From contig JABDOU010000129.1 of the NCBI GenBank assembly GCA_013043085.1, forward strand, positions 1 to 11,768: a DNA stretch of 11,768 nt. The letters are read 5' to 3'. This document shows, piece after piece, positions 5,703-11,768 of this stretch; position 1 is the first letter of the stretch, and every line of letters begins with the position of its first letter. The notes beneath the pieces are model-generated. The model searched no databases. It saw nothing but the letters and a program-made list of their open reading frames with translations, and had not been told where the DNA came from. The position numbers and the translations under genes were made by a program. Origin of the DNA: Acidimicrobiia bacterium (GTDB lineage Bacteria; Actinomycetota; Acidimicrobiia; Spongiisociales; SHLN01).

Positions 5703-6857
5703 CTATAAGACGACGATACCCAGGAGCGGGATTGCCAGGAAGACAACTCCGACATATGCCAGAGCCAGCCATTTGCGTTTCACCGCAATCTCCGCAAGCC
5801 CCTCTGCAAGTTGAACAGGGATGTATTTGATTTTTGGCCAGGGAAAGATCAACAAGATGCCTGCGATATTGAACAACGTATGTGTGACGGCAATGGTGAG
5901 GCCGTCGAGAGCGCCGGCCCCCAGCGCAGCAAGAAGAGCTGTGACCGTAGTGCCGATGTTGGCGCCGAGCGTAATCGGATATGCGTTCCTCACCGCCAAC
6001 AGACCCGAGGCTGCAAGGGGAATGAGAATGGAGGTCGTGATCGACGAGGATTGAACGGCAATCGTGATAAGCATGCCGACCACGATGCCGACGAGGCTGC
6101 TTCTGGCAAGGGCCGCATTCAGCGTGCGCTCGACCCGATCAGCGACCAGGACTCGCATGTTCCTCGTAATCAATGTCAACGTCAAAAAGATGAGTCCGAT
6201 GCCGGTAACGATCGCTATAACGGCTAGAGCGGTCTCGCTCCCGGTGAATATCTCGAATAGGGATTCGAACACGCCGGCTAGCCACGAAACCGCCCCCTTG
6301 ATCGGACTGTCGAATGAACCGCCGAGCTCGGTTCCTCCCGAAATGAACCGGGCCACCGCTGAAGCTGCTGACGAGATAAAACCGGTCAGGATCTCGAGCG
6401 GAAGGATCACAATCACGGCCATGAGATTGAAGAAGTCGTGCATCGTGGCGGCGGTGAAACCTCGCTTGAACGCGTCATCGTTTCGAGCATGCGCAAGGGA
6501 CACCAGCGTGTTTGTGACCGTGGTTCCGATGTTGGCACCCATGATCATCGGCACTGCCGTTTGAACATCGACGACTCCAGCCGCAACAAGACCGACGATG
6601 GTTGCCGTGGTGACGGATGAAGACTGCACGAGAACGGTAGCCAGAATTCCCACGAACAGTCCGGCGAGCGGATTGGAGGCGTTCTCGAAGAGGGCGTCCG
6701 TGAAATCCTTGCCGAGGCCTTTGATCCCGGACTCGAGAAGTTTCACACCGCCAAGAAAGAGATACAGAAACGCGAGGACGAGCGCCGTACGAACGTAGGC
6801 GGGAAGGGGCCGTTTCACGATGTCGGCGGCCGCGGGGAAGTCGGACGATTCAGCCAT
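5703..6857 (-). CDS. Na+/phosphate cotransporter (NptA/SLC34-type)
   Basis: This 384-residue (from ATG 6857) multi-pass membrane protein belongs to the Na/Pi-cotransporter family, which imports phosphate with sodium. It shows the two inverted repeats that define the family. Repeat 1 has LVQSSSVTTATIVGLV (QSSS at 78-81) and PMIMGANIGTTVTN. Repeat 2 has AVQSSSITTSILIPLA (QSSS at 269-272) and PITLGANIGTTVTA. The QSSS motifs line the transport site. The N-terminus carries a short cytosolic tail and a first helix near 25-40. The protein stops after the last helix, without the C-terminal PhoU domain found in many bacterial members; that domain is encoded by the next gene. In-frame TTG (6893) and GTG (6863) are alternative starts; ATG is preferred, and a TAnnnT element lies 10 nt upstream of it. 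A divergent phosphatase gene shares the promoter region. Confidence 0.92.
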   Translation of the reverse strand: MAESSDFPAAADIVKRPLPAYVRTALVLAFLYLFLGGVKLLESGIKGLGKDFTDALFENASNPLAGLFVGILATVLVQSSSVTTATIVGLVAAGVVDVQTAVPMIMGANIGTTVTNTLVSLAHARNDDAFKRGFTAATMHDFFNLMAVIVILPLEILTGFISSAASAVARFISGGTELGGSFDSPIKGAVSWLAGVFESLFEIFTGSETALAVIAIVTGIGLIFLTLTLITRNMRVLVADRVERTLNAALARSSLVGIVVGMLITIAVQSSSITTSILIPLAASGLLAVRNAYPITLGANIGTTVTALLAALGAGALDGLTIAVTHTLFNIAGILLIFPWPKIKYIPVQLAEGLAEIAVKRKWLALAYVGVVFLAIPLLGIVVL

Positions 6858-6867
6858 GCGCACGGCG

Positions 6868-6873
6868 AGCTTA
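6868..6873 (-). promoter_or_regulatory. Candidate -10 element of the cotransporter operon
   Basis: TAAGCT on the minus strand fits TAnnnT and lies 10 nt before the ATG at 6857, or 4 nt before the in-frame GTG at 6863. No convincing -35 is seen, and no Shine-Dalgarno sequence is within range of the ATG. Confidence 0.35.
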
Positions 6874-6938
6874 GGCTCGTAGCAACCCTCCAAAACCCGG
6901 GCGCATGATCGGGGTGCCCGTCTGAAGCCGGCGTCGGT

Positions 6939-6961
6939 TCCGGTTTTTTCCTACAACCGGA
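6939..6961. promoter_or_regulatory. Inverted repeat, possible operator in the divergent phosphate promoter region
   Basis: TCCGGTT (6939-6945) and AACCGGA (6955-6961) are perfect 7-bp inverted repeats with a 9-nt T-rich spacer. They lie immediately upstream of the metallophosphatase start, in the 120-bp gap to the divergent cotransporter. The spacing is that of a dimeric regulator site. It does not look like the direct-repeat PHO box of PhoP, so the binding protein, if any, is unknown. A -10-like TAACGT begins at 6962, next to the repeat. Confidence 0.4.
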
Positions 6962-6977
6962 TAACGTGGCGCCCACA

Positions 6978-7922
6978 ATGGGCAAATGGCTGGGTTGGTT
7001 CGGGGCGGTAATACTGGTTGCGGTTGCGGCTGCGTTCGTCAGCAATGGCTTCCCCGCTTCGACGACGCTTCCCGCACCCGAGGTGCTGGGGAGCGAGTTG
7101 ACGTCGACGACGTCCACGACGATAAACGACGCAGCAACCAACGACACAGCAACCACGACACAACCTCCCGCCGATAATCCCATTCACATTGCCGTCCTGG
7201 GCGACGTCGGAACGGGAGAAGAAGAAGCACTGCTCACCGCCGACTCGGTTGCCAAGGAACATGCTCGGCACCCATACGATGGAATGCTGCTGCTCGGTGA
7301 CAACGTCTATGAGGATGGCAACCCCGATCGCCTCGATGCCGTGATTTTTGAGCCGTTCTCTCCCTTGCTCGATTCCGGGACGACACTATGGGCTGCTCTG
7401 GGCAACCACGACGTCGACGACGGTTTTGGTCCCGCTCAAGCTGCAGCTCTTGGCCTACCTCACGAGTGGTACTCGGTAGAAATCGGCGACGGAGTGTTGA
7501 TCGTGCTCGACAGCAATCAGCCACGTGAAGAAGCTCAGCAAGCCTGGCTAGAGGAGACCCTCGCCAACAGTGATCATGCCTGGCGAATCGTGGCTATGCA
7601 CCATCCGTTGTTCAGCGCGGGTGTACATGGCTCGAGCGAGCGTAACCGCGAAGCGTTCCTGCCCATCCTGGAACGGTACGGCGTCGATATCGTGTTCGCA
7701 GGCCACGACCACGACTACCAACGTTCAAAGCCGCAGGAAGGCATTCTCTACATCGTCACCGGGGCCGCAGCCAAGCTACGAGACACCGGAACGGCGTACT
7801 TCACCGAGGTCTCATCGTCTCAGTACCACTTTGTCGACATGATGATTTACCCAGACCGAATCGAGCTGCAGGCGATCGGTAGAGACGGCGTGTTCGATTC
7901 GACAACGGTCGCTTTATCCTGA
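6978..7922 (+). CDS. Secreted calcineurin-like metallophosphatase
   Basis: The 314-residue product has a short n-region (MGKW), a hydrophobic segment (about 6-24) and a Thr-rich linker (about 42-63). The catalytic domain carries all calcineurin-like metal-binding motifs in order: LGDVG (Asp76), LLLGDNVYEDG (Asp108), ALGNHDVD (Asn143, His144), AMHHPLFSAG (His208, 209) and FAGHDHDYQR (His243, His245). The GDNxY and GHDH signatures and the size are like purple acid phosphatase/ACP5-type enzymes, so it probably hydrolyses phosphate esters outside the membrane. The hydrophobic segment has no lipobox Cys, so it is either cleaved or an anchor. An in-frame GTG at 6966 is the alternative start. The divergent cotransporter and PhoU genes support a role in phosphate scavenging; the substrate is not shown by the sequence. 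Confidence 0.88.
   Translation: MGKWLGWFGAVILVAVAAAFVSNGFPASTTLPAPEVLGSELTSTTSTTINDAATNDTATTTQPPADNPIHIAVLGDVGTGEEEALLTADSVAKEHARHPYDGMLLLGDNVYEDGNPDRLDAVIFEPFSPLLDSGTTLWAALGNHDVDDGFGPAQAAALGLPHEWYSVEIGDGVLIVLDSNQPREEAQQAWLEETLANSDHAWRIVAMHHPLFSAGVHGSSERNREAFLPILERYGVDIVFAGHDHDYQRSKPQEGILYIVTGAAAKLRDTGTAYFTEVSSSQYHFVDMMIYPDRIELQAIGRDGVFDSTTVALS
7915..7920 (+). promoter_or_regulatory. Candidate internal -10 for the DUF1992 gene
   Basis: TATCCT fits TAnnnT and ends 6 nt before the ATG at 7927, overlapping the last codons of the phosphatase gene. It could give a leaderless transcript for the small gene alone. A poor -35 (TTCGAT, 7893-7898, 16-bp spacer) is present. Confidence 0.35.
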
Positions 7923-7926
7923 TCTG

Positions 7927-8139
7927 ATGTCCATGTTCTGGGCGCTAGCCGAACGACGTATTCAGGAAGCGATAGAAGCGGGAGATCTCGACGTACCAGC
8001 CGGGGCAGAAATTCGGGGCCTCGATCAACCATACGATCCCATGTGGTGGGTCAAGGCCTGGATTGAGCGCGAAGGCATCGATGTGGCAGTCCTCCGACAT
8101 CTGGCTGGACTCGGCGCCCGATCGCCATCGGCAGATTGA
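7927..8139 (+). CDS. Small DUF1992 (DnaJ homologue C28-type) protein
   Basis: This 70-residue protein fits the DUF1992 family, the conserved domain of the eukaryotic DNAJC28 proteins and of small bacterial proteins. It opens with ALAERRIQEAIEAGDLDVPAG (6-26), the family signature of an amphipathic helix with ERxIxEAxxxGxFxxLPG-like spacing, and continues with a short Pro-rich turn and the Trp-rich helix WWVKAWIEREGI. No enzymatic residues are known for this family and its function is unknown. It has no signal peptide, so it is cytosolic. It starts 4 nt after the phosphatase stop and may be cotranscribed with it, although an internal promoter is possible. No Shine-Dalgarno sequence is visible. 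Its stop faces the GH57 gene stop with 9 bp between. Confidence 0.72.
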   Translation: MSMFWALAERRIQEAIEAGDLDVPAGAEIRGLDQPYDPMWWVKAWIEREGIDVAVLRHLAGLGARSPSAD

Positions 8140-8148
8140 GATGTTCGG

Positions 8149-11100
8149 TCAGGGAGTGACGATGGGCACCTGGGGGAGGCTGTCCGGGGCCAACGTTGCC
8201 GGGGGGTCTGAGGACGACGGGTAGTTGCCGAGCAAGGTCTCCTGTGTGTCTTCGAACGGCCAGGCGAGATCGATGATTCGTGTGTGATTCGTGTCCGCAG
8301 GTGCTCCTCCGAGCCGGAACTGCGAGGACCTCGATTCCACATCGCGAACCCTTCGCACGCCGGACGTTGGGAACTCCTCCTGGCTCAACACGACTCCGGC
8401 GTAACCCCAGCTGTAGGGGTCACCGCCACCGAGCAACTCGAGTGGAATACGCGAGATGACCTTTCCACGATCGCTCAAGACGATGGTTGAAAACGTCGGA
8501 TTGGTCTCGTCGATGGCGCCTTCGGTATCAGCGATGTAGATCGCCGAATCCCAGCCTTCGATGGTGATCCCGTATTCCCAACCGTTGTCCGGCTCGAGTG
8601 CTGCATTGCGACCCGGTATCAAGATCCGGGCGCCTGTTCCGGCGCCCGGATCCTTGTCGATATACACATCGAATGTCTGGATGCTCAGCCCGGTTGGGCT
8701 GTCCCACGGGTTGCGAACGCCACGGTTTACTTCAAACGAGATCACGAGTTCGTTTTCCTCGACTCCGATCTCGAAACTTTTCAGGTCGTAACTTCCCTCT
8801 GTGAAAACCGCGTCGGTTGGATACGTGTAGCTTCCGGGCCCGTGGTCATCGCCGATCGGGTCGTCGATCCCGAGGACAACGGCGACGTTGGAAATGTCGG
8901 CCACCTGGGCGACACCTGGTCCCGCATTCGGAATGAGGTCACCTGCGGCATCTGCTCTGATGAGCACCCGATCGCCTGCCACGAGCGGGCCCAGCGCCTT
9001 GAGAGGAATCGCCAGTTCGAAGCCGTTCCCGTCATCAGCCGCAGAGATCGTCTCGCAGTCGCCGAGCGCTCCACTCCCGAGCTCCGGAAGGGGACCATAC
9101 AGGCATGTCTCAAGCGCATCCCACCGCACCATGTGGGTTGCACCGAAGCCGAGAACGGCGTCGTCGACCACGGTCGTCGGTCTTCTCGCAGGGAGGCTGC
9201 TGCCCAGGTAGAGATCAAGGAAAGCAAAATTCTCTCCAAGTCCCTCTGCGAAGTCGACTCGCACGTACAGGTTTGATCGGTCGTAGCCGAATTGCAGAGA
9301 TTGAATGGCGCCCTGGTCAAAGTCATATCTGCCGGCGTCCTCCCATTCGGCATCGTCGAGGTTTCCGTCGATACTCGGCGTGATGAGCGCAGATTGGCCG
9401 GCGGTCACCTCGACGGTTTGGGAAGGGATGATGGGAACGGACAGATACGCAGGGCGGTCGTCGCCGAGTTCGTCATACATCTGCCCGAGGAGTTCGCGAA
9501 ACGCGCCGTCGAAGTAATCGTCATTGCCGGAGTTCTGATCGGCTCCGTACCACCAGAACCAATCTGATCCCTGGGCGAACAGCATCTTCTCGAAAGCGCG
9601 CTCGTATGAATCCTGATCGACGATGGTCTCGGCGCGGTGAAGGTCCTGCCGGGCCTGGTAGAGGTAATCCCACGCGGTTGCCTCTTCGGCCTCACCGATC
9701 CAGGTGGCGTAATTGGGAGAGAACCAGGCGCCCGGCCAAACATCGGGAAGGTTCTCGAGCGATTCCCCGTGAAGATCGATGTACTCGGTGGGTGTGATGG
9801 TCGTGACGAACTCCGACTCAGAAAGCCGCTCATACAGAGCGTTGAGAAAGTCCTTGCCATCGTTGTGATAGTTCTCCCAGGCGTTCTCACCGTCGAGGAT
9901 CACAGAAACCACGTGTGGTCCCGCGGTGGTTGCGAGCTCGGCCTTGATGGCTTCTAGCCGGCTCATGAAATCGTCTGCCGCCGCTTCGCCGCTCATCCCG
10001 GAGTATTCGAATCCAAGCTGATCAGATAGCCGCACGTCCCGGAAAAACATAGCGATCTCCGCTTCGCGATCCAGCGTGGCATTCCACGGTCGATAGAGCG
10101 TGTCCGCCGGCGTCACAACGTCGGCTTCATTTCGTTCGAAGCCGGCGTCCAACGTCTCGTTGAGAACGTCTTCGCCCGTGGCGACCCACCTCACGCCCTC
10201 TCTCGCGAACAAGGGCATGACGAGCTGTGCAACGGCTCCTTCGCCCGGCCACATACCGACCGGGCGTTTTCCGAGCAGGCGTTCGGCCTCGTCCAGGCCT
10301 CTCCGCACCTGCTCGGTTGCGTCGGGTATCTCGAAGAATCGGTTCTGCGGCTGCAAGCCGGTCGGGTCTCCCACGGTCGCAACGGATGAGTCGGCAATGA
10401 GTGGCAGAATTGGATGTGCCAGAGGTGTAGTTGTCATCTCTATCTGGCCGGATTCCCAAAGCTGGGTGTGGATCGGGCGCACGAGTCCGATGATCCGCTC
10501 GTGTTCTGCCAGTAACAAAGCCTTGTCGTCCTCGGTGAAATCGCGGCCCTTGTTCACAAGATCTTTGAGGGGAGCTTCGTCGAGAAAATCCGGATCGGTC
10601 CATGCGAGGTTGAACAGAACCTGGAGATCCAGGATGTCCTGGGTCGAAAAGGCTCCAACTCCCTGCGCCTGCAAGTTGAGGAGTTCCTGATATCGAGGAA
10701 AGCGGGCGATGATCTTGCGGTTGGTATCGAAGAACCGTTCGACGATGAACTGTTTTTGGGTTCCGCTGAGCCGGTTGGCCGCAGTTTCGGTGTGCACCCA
10801 GTACAGGTCCCGTGTCCCATCTTCGAGTGCTTCGAGTTGTTGGAGGAGCACCGGCGTCAGATTGAATGTCGCCTTCACGTTCGGATAGTCCTCGAGCATG
10901 GCGGCCATGTCGTAGTAGTCCTTGGTGGCGTGCAAACGAACCCACGGTCGCGTGAAAACTCCGTCCTCGTTTGTTGGATAGAGCGGTTGATGCTGGTGCC
11001 ACATGAGCATCAGATAGAACGGATCGTCGTTCACGGGAACGACTTCGGTGGTGGAAGTGGTCTCCTCGACAACCGTCGTAACCGGATCGTCTACAGGTGC

Positions 11101-11175
11101 GGGTTCGCTGTTGCGTACGCATGCAGAGAGCACCAGGACGATGACGAGAACCATGGCCGGAGTTCGTGACATCAT
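8149..11175 (-). CDS. Extracellular GH57 glycoside hydrolase lipoprotein with CBM9-like and glucodextranase C-terminal domains
   Basis: This 1008-residue protein starts with a lipoprotein signal peptide, lipobox LSAC with Cys19, and a Val/Thr/Glu-rich linker to about residue 50. The GH57 catalytic domain (about 53-580) shows MWHQHQPLY (58-66), GMWPGEGAV with the candidate nucleophile Glu312, and VILDGENAWENY with the candidate acid/base Asp428, followed by the aromatic WFWWYGADQNSGNDDYFD (539-556). Next is a CBM9/DOMON-like beta domain (about 590-770, opening SIDGNLDDAEW) with Cys691 and Cys707 as a possible disulfide. Last is a domain like the C-terminal module of glucodextranase (about 771-975: GDDHGPGSYTYPTDAVF, then WGYAGVVLS). 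GH57 enzymes act on alpha-glucans, so an alpha-1,4/1,6-glucan hydrolase at the cell surface is likely; exact specificity is unknown. A second ATG lies directly after the first (11172). It is 53 nt behind another secreted-type gene on the same strand. Confidence 0.93.
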   Translation of the reverse strand: MMSRTPAMVLVIVLVLSACVRNSEPAPVDDPVTTVVEETTSTTEVVPVNDDPFYLMLMWHQHQPLYPTNEDGVFTRPWVRLHATKDYYDMAAMLEDYPNVKATFNLTPVLLQQLEALEDGTRDLYWVHTETAANRLSGTQKQFIVERFFDTNRKIIARFPRYQELLNLQAQGVGAFSTQDILDLQVLFNLAWTDPDFLDEAPLKDLVNKGRDFTEDDKALLLAEHERIIGLVRPIHTQLWESGQIEMTTTPLAHPILPLIADSSVATVGDPTGLQPQNRFFEIPDATEQVRRGLDEAERLLGKRPVGMWPGEGAVAQLVMPLFAREGVRWVATGEDVLNETLDAGFERNEADVVTPADTLYRPWNATLDREAEIAMFFRDVRLSDQLGFEYSGMSGEAAADDFMSRLEAIKAELATTAGPHVVSVILDGENAWENYHNDGKDFLNALYERLSESEFVTTITPTEYIDLHGESLENLPDVWPGAWFSPNYATWIGEAEEATAWDYLYQARQDLHRAETIVDQDSYERAFEKMLFAQGSDWFWWYGADQNSGNDDYFDGAFRELLGQMYDELGDDRPAYLSVPIIPSQTVEVTAGQSALITPSIDGNLDDAEWEDAGRYDFDQGAIQSLQFGYDRSNLYVRVDFAEGLGENFAFLDLYLGSSLPARRPTTVVDDAVLGFGATHMVRWDALETCLYGPLPELGSGALGDCETISAADDGNGFELAIPLKALGPLVAGDRVLIRADAAGDLIPNAGPGVAQVADISNVAVVLGIDDPIGDDHGPGSYTYPTDAVFTEGSYDLKSFEIGVEENELVISFEVNRGVRNPWDSPTGLSIQTFDVYIDKDPGAGTGARILIPGRNAALEPDNGWEYGITIEGWDSAIYIADTEGAIDETNPTFSTIVLSDRGKVISRIPLELLGGGDPYSWGYAGVVLSQEEFPTSGVRRVRDVESRSSQFRLGGAPADTNHTRIIDLAWPFEDTQETLLGNYPSSSDPPATLAPDSLPQVPIVTP

Positions 11176-11179
11176 CGGA

Positions 11180-11185
11180 AGTCTA
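11180..11185 (-). promoter_or_regulatory. Candidate -10 element of the GH57 gene
   Basis: TAGACT on the minus strand fits TAnnnT, 4 nt before the first ATG and 7 nt before the second. With 7 nt the second ATG (11172) would be the leaderless start. No Shine-Dalgarno sequence and no good -35 are seen. Confidence 0.35.
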
Positions 11186-11228
11186 TGAGAAGGCTATGAC
11201 GACCCTTGTGATTCGGGTTCTGACCCCT

Positions 11229-11768
11229 TCAACCGCAGTCGACTTCAGATCCGATCACGATTGGTTCGTCAGATCCGATCACGATTGGTTCGGGGTAAAA
11301 CATCGAAATCCATGAAATCGACTGGTCCGTGATCCCGAAAATCGGTGAATACGGGTCACCCGGCACAGTGCCGTACATACACGGTCCGAACGAGAGATCC
11401 CGGTCGATCTCGATGTCGAGACCAAGGGCGCTGGATGCTTCACTCAGCGTCATTCCCACCGTGACGTCACCGAACGCGTTGCTCGTCGTGGTCGCCGATG
11501 TCAGCGGGCTGGTTGTCGGGTCGATGATCAGGATGCGAGGTATCTCGAACGGACCTCCGCCAACTTCGAAGAATCCGGGTTCCAAATCGTTACCTACTGC
11601 TTCGGTTGTGTATTGAGCATCCGAGGCCAATACCCGTTCGCCAAACCAGTCGACCACGGTCGCAGTGAAACCCTTGTTGAAGAAGTCGATCCGCTGATGC
11701 ACTCCCATCATCACACACGACGACGTTGTCGACGATTCAAAGAGATACAGGGTCGCGACCTCACCGAC
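11229..11768 (-). CDS. Secreted-type protein of unknown function, 5'-partial
   Basis: The frame is open without a stop from its TGA at 11229 to the right edge, and the reading upstream of the GTG/ATG cluster at 11706-11714 (LYLFESSTTSSC before it) looks like protein, so I treat the gene as cut by the window end. I do not recognise the family. The visible part contains a conserved-looking beta-strand section (FNKGFTATVVDWFGERVLA), a Thr/Ser-rich stretch (PTTSPLTSATTTS), then GDVTVGMTLSEASSALGLDI and a Cys-containing end (FGPCMYGTVPG, terminal VDCG). VGMTLSEA followed by a Cys-containing strand is a pattern I associate with secreted actinobacterial proteins of unknown role. The C-terminus is built from a perfect tandem octapeptide duplication. 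It lies 53 bp upstream of the GH57 gene on the same strand. Confidence 0.65.
   Translation of the reverse strand, partial: VGEVATLYLFESSTTSSCVMMGVHQRIDFFNKGFTATVVDWFGERVLASDAQYTTEAVGNDLEPGFFEVGGGPFEIPRILIIDPTTSPLTSATTTSNAFGDVTVGMTLSEASSALGLDIEIDRDLSFGPCMYGTVPGDPYSPIFGITDQSISWISMFYPEPIVIGSDEPIVIGSEVDCG
11245..11292 (-). repeat. Perfect 24-bp tandem duplication
   Basis: Two identical 24-bp units (11245-11268 and 11269-11292, both starting TCAGATCCGATCACG) lie back to back in the 3' end of the partial gene. Each encodes eight residues, so the protein reads EPIVIGSD followed by EPIVIGSE, and the frame is kept. The perfect DNA identity, including third positions, points to a recent slippage or duplication event. 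Confidence 0.95.

Noticed and set aside
6064..6564. 166-residue plus-strand frame opposite the cotransporter
   Set aside because: It is antisense to strongly conserved NptA repeats and shows only composition-driven Thr/Met/Ala runs.
10127..11122. 331-residue minus-strand frame within the GH57 gene
   Set aside because: It overlaps the GH57 gene in another frame, is Arg/Ser/Pro-rich as expected for a shifted GC-rich frame, and has no domain.

Overview
The window looks like a chromosomal segment of a free-living actinobacterium, most likely of the Acidimicrobiia type. The reasons are moderately high GC by eye, exported proteins with Thr/Ser-rich linkers directly after a lipobox or membrane anchor, few Shine-Dalgarno sequences, and several genes whose -10-like TAnnnT hexamer sits only 4-10 nt before the start codon, as expected for leaderless transcription. 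The taxonomic call is an inference. I see no mobile element, CRISPR array, tRNA or rRNA.

Layout. Positions 1-1230 hold two overlapping plus-strand genes: a LysM protein, possibly cut by the left edge, and a single-pass membrane protein resembling VirB8/TcpC-type transfer proteins. A strong hairpin at 1306-1330 ends this unit. A gene-poor stretch (1231-1555) leads to a degenerate methyltransferase-like gene (1556-2287), which converges on a standalone Nfu N-terminal-domain gene (2336-2593, minus). Next come a secreted apiosidase-like glycosidase lipoprotein (2745-3956) and moaA (4006-5010), the latter with its own leaderless-type promoter.

Positions 5025-7922 form a phosphate-related block. 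A minus-strand Na+/phosphate cotransporter gene (nptA-like) is followed 12 nt later by a PhoU-domain gene. A secreted, probably membrane-anchored, metallophosphatase is transcribed divergently from a shared intergenic region that carries a 7-bp inverted repeat. The simplest reading is that the phosphatase frees phosphate outside the membrane, the cotransporter imports it and the PhoU protein modulates uptake. A small DUF1992 gene follows the phosphatase.

The right part is dominated by a 1008-residue lipoprotein with a GH57 catalytic domain, a CBM9-like module and a glucodextranase-type C-terminal domain (8149-11175, minus). Behind it lies the 3' part of another secreted-type protein gene, which ends in a perfect 24-bp tandem duplication and runs off the right edge. 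No single obviously new system is present. The points most worth a second look are the phosphate block and its inverted repeat, the extracellular GH57 protein, the methyltransferase-like protein without a SAM-binding motif I, and the recurring leaderless-type promoter geometry.
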